This document shows positions 7,507 to 15,281 of a stretch of 24,694 bases of DNA, piece after piece. A program made the position numbers and the translations under genes. Origin of the DNA: WTJO01 sp965660165 (GTDB lineage Bacteria > Pseudomonadota > Alphaproteobacteria > Puniceispirillales > Puniceispirillaceae); assembly GCA_965660165.1 (NCBI GenBank), contig CBFHYU010000031.1, positions 1 through 24,694 on the forward strand, written 5' to 3'. Position 1 is the first letter of the stretch, and every line of letters begins with the position of its first letter. A model generated the notes under the pieces. It did not search any database. It had not been told where the DNA came from and was given only the letters and a program-made list of their open reading frames with translations.

Positions 7507-8481
7507 ATGCAAGGATTTGATTCAAAGTTCAAAACCTTTCCTGACTATATTTTAGGCATAACGCATGAGATTTGGGAAGATAGAGGCGTTGACACCCTCA
7601 ATCATTATTATTCAGACGATATTGTCGTGCGCTCTCCTTCCTCAGTGGTGGTCGGTAATCAGGCAGTGATACGCGCAACCTATGCCACGTTAGATGAGTT
7701 CCCAGACCGCCAATTGCTAGGCGAAGATGTTATCTGGTCAGGAAGCCCAGAACAAGGGATGCTATCATCGCACCGAATTCTATCTACCGCTACCCATACA
7801 GGTGACGGGGTCTATGGCACCGCAACACACAAGGCACTGAAATATCGGGTCATAGCAGATTGCCACGCTATCAATAATCAAATCAATGATGAATGGCTGG
7901 TACGAGATCAAGGGGCAATCATCCAGCAATTAGGGTGGAATGTCAGCGATTATGCCAACCAGCTGATCGATAAAGAAGGCGGGCATAATGCCTGTATCAA
8001 ACCATTTTCTGATGCTGTTGATATAGCTGGCCCCTATCAGGGACGCGGCAATGATAATATATGGGGTCAGCGTCTGGCAGATATTCTCAGCCAGTTAATG
8101 ACAGGCGATATATCGGTTATCCGCCAGAGCTATGATCGCGCAGCCTATGGATATTATCCGCTTTTTGAAACTGCAACAGGCTTTGGTGAAATTGAACAGT
8201 TCTGGCACCATTTTAGTGCTAGTTTTCCTGAGGCAACATTCACCATTCATCATCAGATTGGTATGGATGAACAGATGATGTCACCACGCGCTGCCATCAG
8301 ATGGTCTCTGTCTGGGCGCCATCAAGGCATAGGACGCTTTGGTGCCCCAAGCGGCGCGCCAATTTATATTATGGGCATCACGCATGCTGAGTTCGGGCCT
8401 TGGGGACTACGCCGTGATTATACGCTTTTTGATGATGTGTCTGTCTGGAAGCAAATCCACCTTCACAACAGGAGTAAGTGA
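7507..8481 (+). CDS. Tandem SnoaL-like two-domain protein (divergent)
   Basis: This 324-residue protein has two weakly similar NTF2-fold units. The first (about 12-150) has I-W-E-D-R-G-V-D, then Y-Y-S-D-D-I-V-V and W-L-V-R-D-Q-G. The second (about 190-318) has A-A-I-R-W-S-L-S-G-R-H-Q-G and R-D-Y-T-L-F-D-D-V-S-V-W-K-Q-I. These are typical of SnoaL-like/nuclear transport factor 2-like proteins. AAAGGA lies 6 bases upstream of ATG 7507, and the start follows the regulator's stop by one base. Its stop codon overlaps the cupin start. It is less like the other three paralogues than they are like one another. Cytoplasmic; function unknown. Confidence 0.75.
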   Translation: MQGFDSKFKTFPDYILGITHEIWEDRGVDTLNHYYSDDIVVRSPSSVVVGNQAVIRATYATLDEFPDRQLLGEDVIWSGSPEQGMLSSHRILSTATHTGDGVYGTATHKALKYRVIADCHAINNQINDEWLVRDQGAIIQQLGWNVSDYANQLIDKEGGHNACIKPFSDAVDIAGPYQGRGNDNIWGQRLADILSQLMTGDISVIRQSYDRAAYGYYPLFETATGFGEIEQFWHHFSASFPEATFTIHHQIGMDEQMMSPRAAIRWSLSGRHQGIGRFGAPSGAPIYIMGITHAEFGPWGLRRDYTLFDDVSVWKQIHLHNRSK

Positions 8482-9440
8482 TGTCTAAGCCTGTGCAAAT
8501 AGTAAGATATGCTGAGTTAGTGCCGTGTCGTACCGCTTTTATTGATGCCCATACGCCTGGCTCAGACCAAAAGGAAAATTTTACCATTATTGGCGGCGGA
8601 GTATCTGAGGCAGCTGACCAGCATGTTCATATCAAAGATACGCCCGGCTTTAATATTGGTGCGGCTGGTCAGCCGCCTAAATGCCGAAACTCGCTACATA
8701 CGCACAGAACAGCAGAGGTGTTTTTTGTCCTGTCTGGTCGCTGGCGGTTTTTCTGGGGACGCTGGGGGGATGCAGGAGAGGTAATTCTAGAGGCGGGTGA
8801 TATTTTTAATATCCCGACGGGCATATTTAGGGGCTTTGAGAATATTGGCTCAGACTATGGTATGATTATGGCGGTGCTAGGCGGTGATGATGCTGGCGGC
8901 GGGGTTGTCTGGGCGCCTCAGGTTATTGAGGATGCACAAGATCATGGGCTGATATTGGGTGACAATGGCAAGCTTTATGACAGCAAGAAGGGGCAGGCTC
9001 TTCCAGATGGCATATCGCCCATGCCAGTGATGACAGATAAAGCACTATCATTGATGGCTGAGCCGCCAGTTCGCAACATTGTGCCGCGCTGGGTAGCTCG
9101 CTATCTAGATTTGCTTGCATTATCGCGCGATCTTCCCGTTGAGGTTATAGGTGAGAATGGGCTTATTTTTGACCGACCAGGATTTGCAGTGGATTTTATA
9201 TCTGCCTCATCAGCTGCGCCTGTAGACCCGCAACCACATTTCACCGTTTTGATGCCTGTCACAGGTCATTGGCGTCTAAGCCATGATGGTCAGGATAGCC
9301 ATATAGGGCCGGGGGATACTGCGTTTCTTCAGCCGAATACGGCCTATGATCTAGCCCCAGCTATGTCAGGTGAAGCAGGGATATATCGGATAGTAAATAC
9401 AGATGATACTGCCGGGCCAAGCTGGTGGGAGAGGAGTTAA
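8481..9440 (+). CDS. Cupin-domain protein, probable bicupin
   Basis: With ATG 8481 the protein has 319 residues; GGAG (8471-8474) is 6 bases upstream, and GTG at 8478 is the alternative. The first cupin (about 55-135) shows H-T-H-x-x-A-E-V-F-F-V-L-S-G, with His and Glu placed as metal ligands, then a G-D-I-F-N-I-P-T-G-I-F-R-G-F second motif. The C-terminal part (about 250-310) looks like a second barrel, with V-T-G-H-W-R-L and G-P-G-D-T-A-F-L-Q-P-N-T-A, but lacks the first-motif histidines. Cupins of this shape may be metal-dependent dioxygenases, isomerases or ligand binders. Its place between SnoaL-like and MetE-like genes suggests a step in the same pathway. Confidence 0.8.
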   Translation: MSKPVQIVRYAELVPCRTAFIDAHTPGSDQKENFTIIGGGVSEAADQHVHIKDTPGFNIGAAGQPPKCRNSLHTHRTAEVFFVLSGRWRFFWGRWGDAGEVILEAGDIFNIPTGIFRGFENIGSDYGMIMAVLGGDDAGGGVVWAPQVIEDAQDHGLILGDNGKLYDSKKGQALPDGISPMPVMTDKALSLMAEPPVRNIVPRWVARYLDLLALSRDLPVEVIGENGLIFDRPGFAVDFISASSAAPVDPQPHFTVLMPVTGHWRLSHDGQDSHIGPGDTAFLQPNTAYDLAPAMSGEAGIYRIVNTDDTAGPSWWERS

Positions 9441-9444
9441 CAAC

Positions 9445-10569
9445 ATGCGCAGAATAGCAACAACCCATGTCGGGTCTCTACCGCGCTCGCAAGAGGTAAC
9501 CGAGCTATTATTTGCCAAAGAGCAGGGCAAGCCCTTTGATCAAAACCAATTTGATCAGGTAATGACAGCGCATGTCGAGATGCTGGTCAGACGCCAGAAA
9601 GAGGCAGGTATTGATGTTGTTAGCGATGGGGAGACGTCAAAAATTTCCTATGCAACCTATGTAAAAGATCGATATTCAGGCTTTTCAGGGGATAGCCCAC
9701 GCAATGCGCCTGCCGATTTACAACAATTTCCAAGCTTTTTGAAGCGCTTGGCTGATAGTGGGGGCACGCCAAGCTATGCTCGGCCGATGTGTACAGGCGA
9801 GATTAAACCCCTTGATAATGGTGAGCTGGATAAAGATATTGCCAATCTGAAAGGGGCGATGGCCGCAAATAACGTGGAGCGCGGCTTTATGAATGCCGCC
9901 TCGCCTGGGGTGATATCGCTATTTTTACAAAATGACTATTATCCCAGCCGCCAGCATTATCTAGACGCATTGTCTGAGGTAATGCGCGCTGAATATAAAG
10001 CAATTATTGATTCAGGTCTGGACTTACAGCTAGATTGCCCAGATTTAGCTCTATCGCGCCATATGCTATTTTCTGAGATGAGTGATGATGAATTTGTGGC
10101 TGTAGCAGATAGCCATGTAGCGGCCTTGAATTATGCCCTTGAGGGTCTGCCAAAAGAACACATAAGAGTGCATATTTGCTGGGGTAACTACGAAGGCCCT
10201 CATATCTGTGATATCTCAATGGATAAGGTATTTTCAACTTTGATGAACACCCATGCGGGCTATGTATTGTTTGAAACCTCTAACCCACGCCATGCACATG
10301 AATGGACGATATTTCGAGATCGGGCAGGTGAAGTGCCTGATGATAAAATCCTGATACCAGGTGTGTTAGACAGCACGACCAATTTTGTTGAACATCCAGA
10401 TGTGGTTGCCCATAGGCTAGAGAGATTTACATCTGTATTTGGCCCTGATCGCGTGATGGCTGGAACAGATTGCGGTTTTGGCACCTTTGCTGGTTTTGGC
10501 GCGGTTGATCCAGAAATTGCATGGGCAAAGCTGGCCATATTGCGGCAAGGGGCAGACCGCGCCATTTAG
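9445..10569 (+). CDS. MetE C-terminal-like (cobalamin-independent methionine synthase II family) protein
   Basis: This 374-residue protein corresponds only to the catalytic C-terminal barrel of MetE and lacks the N-terminal half of true methionine synthase. Features are H-V-G-S-L-P-R at 8-14, V-V-S-D-G-E at 58-63, H-I-C-W-G-N-Y-E-G at 243-251, P-G-V-L-D-S-T at 305-311 and G-T-D-C-G-F-G-T-F at 340-348. His243, Cys245 and Cys343 are placed as zinc ligands, with Glu277 a candidate fourth. Zinc-thiolate enzymes of this superfamily move alkyl groups to or from thiols; epoxyalkane:coenzyme M transferase is a stand-alone relative. I set the start at ATG 9445, with GAGGAG 8 bases upstream; an earlier in-frame start would overlap the cupin gene. 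Alkyl transfer or thiol addition in catabolism is more likely than methionine synthesis. Confidence 0.85.
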   Translation: MRRIATTHVGSLPRSQEVTELLFAKEQGKPFDQNQFDQVMTAHVEMLVRRQKEAGIDVVSDGETSKISYATYVKDRYSGFSGDSPRNAPADLQQFPSFLKRLADSGGTPSYARPMCTGEIKPLDNGELDKDIANLKGAMAANNVERGFMNAASPGVISLFLQNDYYPSRQHYLDALSEVMRAEYKAIIDSGLDLQLDCPDLALSRHMLFSEMSDDEFVAVADSHVAALNYALEGLPKEHIRVHICWGNYEGPHICDISMDKVFSTLMNTHAGYVLFETSNPRHAHEWTIFRDRAGEVPDDKILIPGVLDSTTNFVEHPDVVAHRLERFTSVFGPDRVMAGTDCGFGTFAGFGAVDPEIAWAKLAILRQGADRAI

Positions 10570-10615
10570 GGCTGTTTTGTGCTGAGACACAGATCTTAAT
10601 GGGGGAGGCATGCCC

Positions 10616-11323
10616 GTGCCAAACACGCTTGTAATGTTGCCTGGTATGATGTGCGATGAGCGGTTGTTTGCGCATCAGCTAGACCACTTTTCCCACGATG
10701 ATGATATTGATATTCTTATCCCGCCGATAGATACAGCCTCCACCCTAGAGCGGCTAGCCCAAAATGTGCTGGCTGCGGCGCCAGCAAACTTTGCAGTGTG
10801 CGGCCTGTCTATGGGGGGGATTCTGGCAATGGAACTTTATCGCCAAGCCCCACAGCGTATCACACATTTAGCGCTGATGGATACTAACCCGTTGGCAGAA
10901 ACAAAGCAGGGGGCTGTTCGGCGAAATAGGCAGATTGCAGATGTTCAGGCTGGCAAATTAGTTCAGGTGATGGTAGCTGAGATGAAGCCGCTTTATCTGG
11001 CTGACCGACCAGACGCACAACCGCTTCTAACGCTGTGTATGGATATGGCAGTATCATTGGGAGACGAGGTTTTTATTGCCCAGTCTTTGGCTTTGCGAGA
11101 TCGGCGCGACCACACAGAAACGCTGAAATCAGTAAGCTGTCCTACGCTTATTCTGCATGGGGCAGAAGATAAATTATGCCCGCCTGAGCGTCACCGATTT
11201 ATGCGTGCGCTTATTGGCCATGCAGAGCTGGTATCAATAGCACATGCAGGCCATCTGCCGCCACTAGAGAGGCCTGAGCAAACCTCCTTTTATCTAAAAA
11301 GATGGCTAAGCACTTCGATGTGA
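10616..11323 (+). CDS. Alpha/beta hydrolase-fold protein
   Basis: This protein of about 235 residues is the last gene of the catabolic operon. It has the nucleophile elbow G-L-S-M-G (Ser65), an acid in H-G-A-E-D-K (Asp185) and the catalytic histidine in H-A-G-H-L-P-P (His213), so the triad is complete. An L-P-G-M motif near the N terminus fits the oxyanion-hole region. It resembles small esterases or C-C bond hydrolases of the MhpC/BioH type, but the substrate cannot be named. GGAGG at 10604-10608 is only one base from ATG 10610 and 7 bases from GTG 10616, so I prefer the GTG. No signal peptide. A hydrolase fits ring or ester cleavage after the SnoaL, cupin and MetE-like steps. Confidence 0.85.
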   Translation: MPNTLVMLPGMMCDERLFAHQLDHFSHDDDIDILIPPIDTASTLERLAQNVLAAAPANFAVCGLSMGGILAMELYRQAPQRITHLALMDTNPLAETKQGAVRRNRQIADVQAGKLVQVMVAEMKPLYLADRPDAQPLLTLCMDMAVSLGDEVFIAQSLALRDRRDHTETLKSVSCPTLILHGAEDKLCPPERHRFMRALIGHAELVSIAHAGHLPPLERPEQTSFYLKRWLSTSM

Positions 11324-11433
11324 TGGTATCTTTATATCCAAATGTTGAGAATCTGCTGGAATTTTAACATGGAAGTTTTCAGATTTCTCAGTATAGTTAA
11401 GAACGAGTTGGCAATGTTATAAGGTGATGGTGT

Positions 11434-12207
11434 GTGACTATGGCAGAGAGAAAAAATTTTGATGGGAAGGACACCAATAGTAAATCTGAAGCGCTAAACC
11501 CCGAAACAGGAATTCCAGTTGCTGATAAAATGAAAATGCCAGACGAATTCGCACGAGCTGACGGATTAATCGGCGATTCAGATCGGCCTATTACTGAAGA
11601 GCAGATGGCACCTGATGGGTTTGCCAAAGCAGATGGGCTAATCGGTGATTCTGATCGGCCTGTTACTGAAGGGCCTGAGATATCTGACGGGGTTGTGAGG
11701 ACAGATGAGCTTATTCGTCCGATGACAGATACACCTGACGCACCAGCAGATTTTATGATAGCGGATGAGCTGATAGGTGATTCTGACCGCCCATTTACAG
11801 ATGACCCTGACGCACCAAGTGCCATGACAGAACCGTTTGGCCTCGCAAATCAGTGGCAAGGTAGTGGCGATGCGTTACTTGCAGATTCTGATCGCCCCTT
11901 TTCTGATGAGCCAGCTTCTCAATCGCTTGCGCCTGATGCTTTATCAATGCCAAATCATCTTATGGGCACCACAGATAATTTGCTGGCAGATTCTGATCGT
12001 CCTTTTTCTGAGCAACAAGACGCGCCTGAAATGATGTCTCAGATTGATAGTTCGATTTCAAAGGCAATTGAACAAATTGATAATGTGGCAATGGACAATA
12101 TCAGCCAGAACCAGATGACAACTCTAAATCAAGAACAGCTTGACACCGACATTGGAGAAGAGCTGGATGTCAATTCAGTTAAGCCAACAGATAGTTTTGA
12201 TTTCTAG
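11434..12207 (+). CDS. Acidic repeat protein with D-S-D-R-P-x-[T/S] units, possible modification substrate
   Basis: I do not recognise this 258-codon gene. The product has no Cys and no Tyr, is strongly acidic and proline-rich, has no signal peptide or membrane segment, and looks disordered. Residues 28-192 are repeats of the form D-x-L-[IL]-[GA]-D-S-D-R-P-[IVF]-[TS], followed by an acidic linker. The hydroxyl residue falls at Thr54, Thr78, Thr98, Thr122, Ser157 and Ser192. One unit lacks G-D-S-D, and an early degenerate unit has P-V-A instead of P-V-T. The C-terminal 55 residues are Gln/Asn/Asp-rich, non-repetitive and may be helical. AAGGTGA at 11421-11427 places the start at GTG 11434; ATG 11440 is the alternative. 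A radical SAM gene and an OGT-like glycosyltransferase gene follow on the same strand, so a substrate role is a reasonable inference. It is the most unusual gene in the window. Confidence 0.8.
   Translation: MTMAERKNFDGKDTNSKSEALNPETGIPVADKMKMPDEFARADGLIGDSDRPITEEQMAPDGFAKADGLIGDSDRPVTEGPEISDGVVRTDELIRPMTDTPDAPADFMIADELIGDSDRPFTDDPDAPSAMTEPFGLANQWQGSGDALLADSDRPFSDEPASQSLAPDALSMPNHLMGTTDNLLADSDRPFSEQQDAPEMMSQIDSSISKAIEQIDNVAMDNISQNQMTTLNQEQLDTDIGEELDVNSVKPTDSFDF
11515..12009 (+). repeat. In-frame coding repeats (about seven units)
   Basis: The repeats encode the D-S-D-R-P-x-[T/S] core. Hydroxyl-residue spacing is 24, 20, 24, 35 and 35 residues; the 20 is a 24-residue unit missing four residues. 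The first two full units are the most alike at DNA level, for example GATTCAGATCGGCCTATTAC against GATTCTGATCGGCCTGTTAC. The last two units form a longer subfamily with A-D-S-D-R-P-F-S. This indicates growth by tandem duplication in two stages, with purifying selection on the core. Confidence 0.85.
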
Positions 12208-12247
12208 GCAAACATGATAGTGCGATTTTCAGAATAGTCATTTCCAA

Positions 12248-13282
12248 ATGCATGACAGCAGAGCCTTAAATCCATTCAAAATAATCCATCATGATGTGAA
12301 TAGGAAATATCCAATTCATATTGAGATAGACCCTACGGCTTTTTGTAATCATGACTGTATCAGATGTTCATACACCCAAGATATTGATGGTGAGCGGGGT
12401 CAGACGATCTATCAACAAGGCCATAAACTAGCACTGGACAGATTTCTGAGCTTTGTTGATGAATGTAAAGCAGTAGGGCTGAAGGCTATCACCTTTTCAG
12501 GAGGAGGTGAGCCGCTTAGCCATCCTGAAATTGATCAAATGATGCAAAAGGCAATTGAGTCACAAATAGAATTCGGTGTCATTACAAACCTGTCAGTCAA
12601 AATCAACCATGACATATTAAAACATGCAGTTTGGGTAAGAGTGAGTCTGGATGCGGCAACTGCTAACATGCATACTCGCCTTCACAGACCAGCTGGCGGC
12701 CGGCCTGATTTTGACCGTGTTTTGGAAAATATCACTCAGCTGAGAGCTGCCAGCCCCTCACTAGATATTGGCGTCAATTTTATCATCCAGCCAGAAAATT
12801 ACCACCAGATTTATGAAGCAGCGATGCTGGTGAAACATCTTAAAGCATCCTATATTCGGTTTGTACCTGCAATTGCTAGCACGCCTATTGATTACACTCC
12901 TTTCTGGCCAGAAATACAGGCACAACAACAGGCAGCCAGCAAACTGGCAGATGCCTCATTTACTGTATATACCCAAAAAGAGCGGTTTGTTGCCCTTGAG
13001 AATAAGCCTAAAAATTATAGCTTTTGCTACAAGCAGAAGATTCATCCATTATTGGGCGCTGATGGCATTATCTATCCGTGTTGCCAGCTAAAATATTACC
13101 CTCAGCATGCGCTTGGAAATATCTATGAGCATTCATTTACTCAGATATGGGATGGTGAGCAACGCAACGCATGGCTAGCTGGATTAGATGTCCAGACATG
13201 TCCTGCATGCTGGTTTGACCAGACCAACGAGTTTATAGAATATATGCTGAGTGAAACGCCGCCTCATGTAAATTTTGTCTAG
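12248..13282 (+). CDS. Radical SAM protein with SPASM-like C-terminal cysteines
   Basis: This 344-residue protein has the radical SAM cluster motif C-x3-C-x2-C at Cys33, Cys37 and Cys40, which binds a [4Fe-4S] cluster and S-adenosylmethionine. A G-G-G-E-P motif at 85-89 completes the SAM site. C-terminal cysteines at 260, 278, 279, 318 and 321 (D-G-I-I-Y-P-C-C and C-P-A-C-W) form a SPASM or twitch-like auxiliary cluster region. Many SPASM enzymes modify peptides or proteins; others act on small molecules or sugars. It lies 40 bp after the repeat-protein gene and 22 bp before the glycosyltransferase start, on the same strand. There is no clear ribosome binding site before ATG 12248. No RiPP recognition domain is evident at the N terminus. 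Whether it modifies the repeat protein or a sugar donor is open. Confidence 0.9.
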   Translation: MHDSRALNPFKIIHHDVNRKYPIHIEIDPTAFCNHDCIRCSYTQDIDGERGQTIYQQGHKLALDRFLSFVDECKAVGLKAITFSGGGEPLSHPEIDQMMQKAIESQIEFGVITNLSVKINHDILKHAVWVRVSLDAATANMHTRLHRPAGGRPDFDRVLENITQLRAASPSLDIGVNFIIQPENYHQIYEAAMLVKHLKASYIRFVPAIASTPIDYTPFWPEIQAQQQAASKLADASFTVYTQKERFVALENKPKNYSFCYKQKIHPLLGADGIIYPCCQLKYYPQHALGNIYEHSFTQIWDGEQRNAWLAGLDVQTCPACWFDQTNEFIEYMLSETPPHVNFV

Positions 13283-13304
13283 CGTTAACTGGGCAAGGTG
13301 TCTC

Positions 13305-15281
13305 GTGACAGATGAGCAAAAAGATACGTTAAGCCAATTGGCTACATCACTTATCAGACAGGGAAAATTACAGTCTGCAAATGATGTTTTTGATTATCTT
13401 TTGGCGCTATATCCAGAATCTGTTGATACCCTTAATGCATACGCGCTGACTTTATATGAATGCGGAAACATAGCGCTAGCAAATAATATCATACGCCGTG
13501 CCCTTAGCCTAGATGCTAGCAATCCCGATATATATAATAATGCTGGCGTTATATCTAAGGCGCTTAATCAGCTAGAAGTGAGCATCGGCCATTTCGATAA
13601 GGCAATTTCGCTCATGCCAGCACATGCCAATGCCCATTATAATAAGGCAAATAGCTTGCGCATGTCAGGCCAGCTAGAGGCTGCGTTGGCGAGCTTTGAG
13701 CGTGCTATTTTTTACCAGCCAGACTTTGCAAATGCATATTATAATCGCGCGAAAACCTTGCATAGATTGGCACGATATACACAGGCCGCCAGTGATTTTG
13801 AGGCGGTATTAAAACTTCGTCCAGACGATTGGGCAAGCCATTATGGTTTGGGTAATGCCTATTTTGAAATGGGTGCCCTTACGCGCGCCATTTCACATTT
13901 TACCATTGCCGTGCAACATAGGCCTGACAATGCGTCAATTCACATGTTATTGGGCGATTGCTGGCGACAGCTTTCACAAGAAGATACCGCAAAGCAGAAA
14001 TATCACGATGCAATATCTGCCCAGTTTAGTCATCTCAATCATGTGGGAAGTCTGTTATTTTCTTTACATTATCTTTCAGACACTAATTTCTATAAATCTA
14101 TCGACAAGGCTAAGCTAGTGGCAGGTGTTCAATTATCTAATCCTGCTATCAGCCTATCATCTTGTTCACATGACAGACGACCCAAAACACTTCGCATCGG
14201 CTTTGTATCAGCAGATTTGAACAATCATCCAGTAGGGTATTTTCTGGAACAGCTTGTTTCGTGCCTTGATAGGGAAAATTTTGAATGGGTAGCCTTTTCT
14301 GTCAGGCAGAAATTTGACAGCCTATCAGCTCGTCTAAAACCTCATTTTAGTGAATGGTTTGCCATTGATGATTATAATGATGAAGAAGCCGCTAGGTTTA
14401 TTCATGACCAAAAGATTGATATCCTGATAGATCTATCTGGCCATACTGCCTATAACAGGCTTAATATATTCAGCTGGCGCCCCGCCCCTGTTCAGGTAAG
14501 TTGGCTTGGATATTTTGCTACAACAGGCATCAGGCAGATGGATTATATTATTGGTGATCCTTATGTTGCACCATTTGATGAGCAGTCCGATTTTACCGAA
14601 ACAATTATCCAGATGCCAGACAGCTTTCTATGCTTTTCGGCACCAGAACCAGATTGTCCTGTAAATGAACTGCCAGCTAGGCAAAATGGATATGTTACCT
14701 TTGGCTGTTTTAATCATAGCTACAAGCTAAACGCGCAGGTGATATCTGTGTGGGCACACATACTTAAGCAGATACCAGAATCCAAATTATTTCTAAAATC
14801 AAAAAAATATGATTTTCCAGAAATCAGATCGACAATGATTGCTAGCTTTACAGCGCTAGGCATTAACCCCTCACGGCTTATTGTAGAGGGGGCATCGCCA
14901 CGCCATATTCTACTTGCTTCATATCATCAGATTGATATTGCTCTTGATCCGTTTCCATTCCCTGGCGTGACAACATCTGTCGAAAGCCTATGGATGGGCG
15001 TGCCTGTGCTTACACGCACAGGAAGCCACTTTCTATCTCACATAGGCGAAATGCTTGCCAACAATATTGGGCTGACTGACTGGATAGCAACTGATAATGA
15101 TGACTATGTAGCAAAGGCTGTAGCTTTGGCTAATGATTTGGATAGCCTGTCAGACATCCGCTCAACCCTTCGCGGCACTGTGCAAAAATCGGCATTATAT
15201 GACGGCCCTAGATTTGCCCGTAATTTTGAACAGCTGATGAATGATATCTGGCAAAAAACAGACTCTGAACACGTTGGTTAG
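13305..15281 (+). CDS. TPR-GT41 protein, O-GlcNAc transferase (OGT/SPINDLY)-like glycosyltransferase
   Basis: This protein of about 658 residues has two parts. The N-terminal 280 or so residues are tetratricopeptide repeats, with several N-x-x-x-x-Y-N-x-[AG]-x-x-x units such as A-H-Y-N-K-A-N-S and A-Y-Y-N-R-A-K-T. The C-terminal 370 or so residues are a GT41 domain: R-I-G-F-V-S-A-D-L then N-N-H-P (matching the OGT active-site His region), L-S-G-H-T, P-A-P-V-Q-V-S-W-L-G-Y, F-N-H-S-Y-K-L (Lys matching the UDP-contacting Lys of human OGT), and P-G-V-T-T-S-V-E-S-L-W-M-G-V-P-V. GT41 enzymes attach sugars to Ser/Thr of cytoplasmic proteins, and the TPR superhelix holds extended substrates. GTG 13305 has AAGG 6 bases upstream; TTG 13275 would overlap the previous gene. 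The convergent downstream gene overlaps the end. The donor sugar is unknown. Confidence 0.93.
   Translation: MTDEQKDTLSQLATSLIRQGKLQSANDVFDYLLALYPESVDTLNAYALTLYECGNIALANNIIRRALSLDASNPDIYNNAGVISKALNQLEVSIGHFDKAISLMPAHANAHYNKANSLRMSGQLEAALASFERAIFYQPDFANAYYNRAKTLHRLARYTQAASDFEAVLKLRPDDWASHYGLGNAYFEMGALTRAISHFTIAVQHRPDNASIHMLLGDCWRQLSQEDTAKQKYHDAISAQFSHLNHVGSLLFSLHYLSDTNFYKSIDKAKLVAGVQLSNPAISLSSCSHDRRPKTLRIGFVSADLNNHPVGYFLEQLVSCLDRENFEWVAFSVRQKFDSLSARLKPHFSEWFAIDDYNDEEAARFIHDQKIDILIDLSGHTAYNRLNIFSWRPAPVQVSWLGYFATTGIRQMDYIIGDPYVAPFDEQSDFTETIIQMPDSFLCFSAPEPDCPVNELPARQNGYVTFGCFNHSYKLNAQVISVWAHILKQIPESKLFLKSKKYDFPEIRSTMIASFTALGINPSRLIVEGASPRHILLASYHQIDIALDPFPFPGVTTSVESLWMGVPVLTRTGSHFLSHIGEMLANNIGLTDWIATDNDDYVAKAVALANDLDSLSDIRSTLRGTVQKSALYDGPRFARNFEQLMNDIWQKTDSEHVG

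Noticed and set aside
11345..11397. Promoter for the repeat-protein gene
   Set aside because: TATAGT at 11392-11397 is a fair -10, but no -35 lies at 16-18 bp. A stem of about 10 bp with a bulge (11346-11355 with 11380-11390) also exists, with no clear role.
11397..11825. A 142-codon - strand frame with Ser-rich repeats opposite the repeat protein
   Set aside because: Its repeats are simply the antisense reading of the D-S-D-R-P repeats. The + strand frame has a ribosome binding site and same-strand neighbours.
11434..12207. Direct repeats considered as a CRISPR array or a mobile-element repeat
   Set aside because: The repeats are in frame, imperfect and of unequal spacing, encode a continuous protein, and have no cas genes or spacers.
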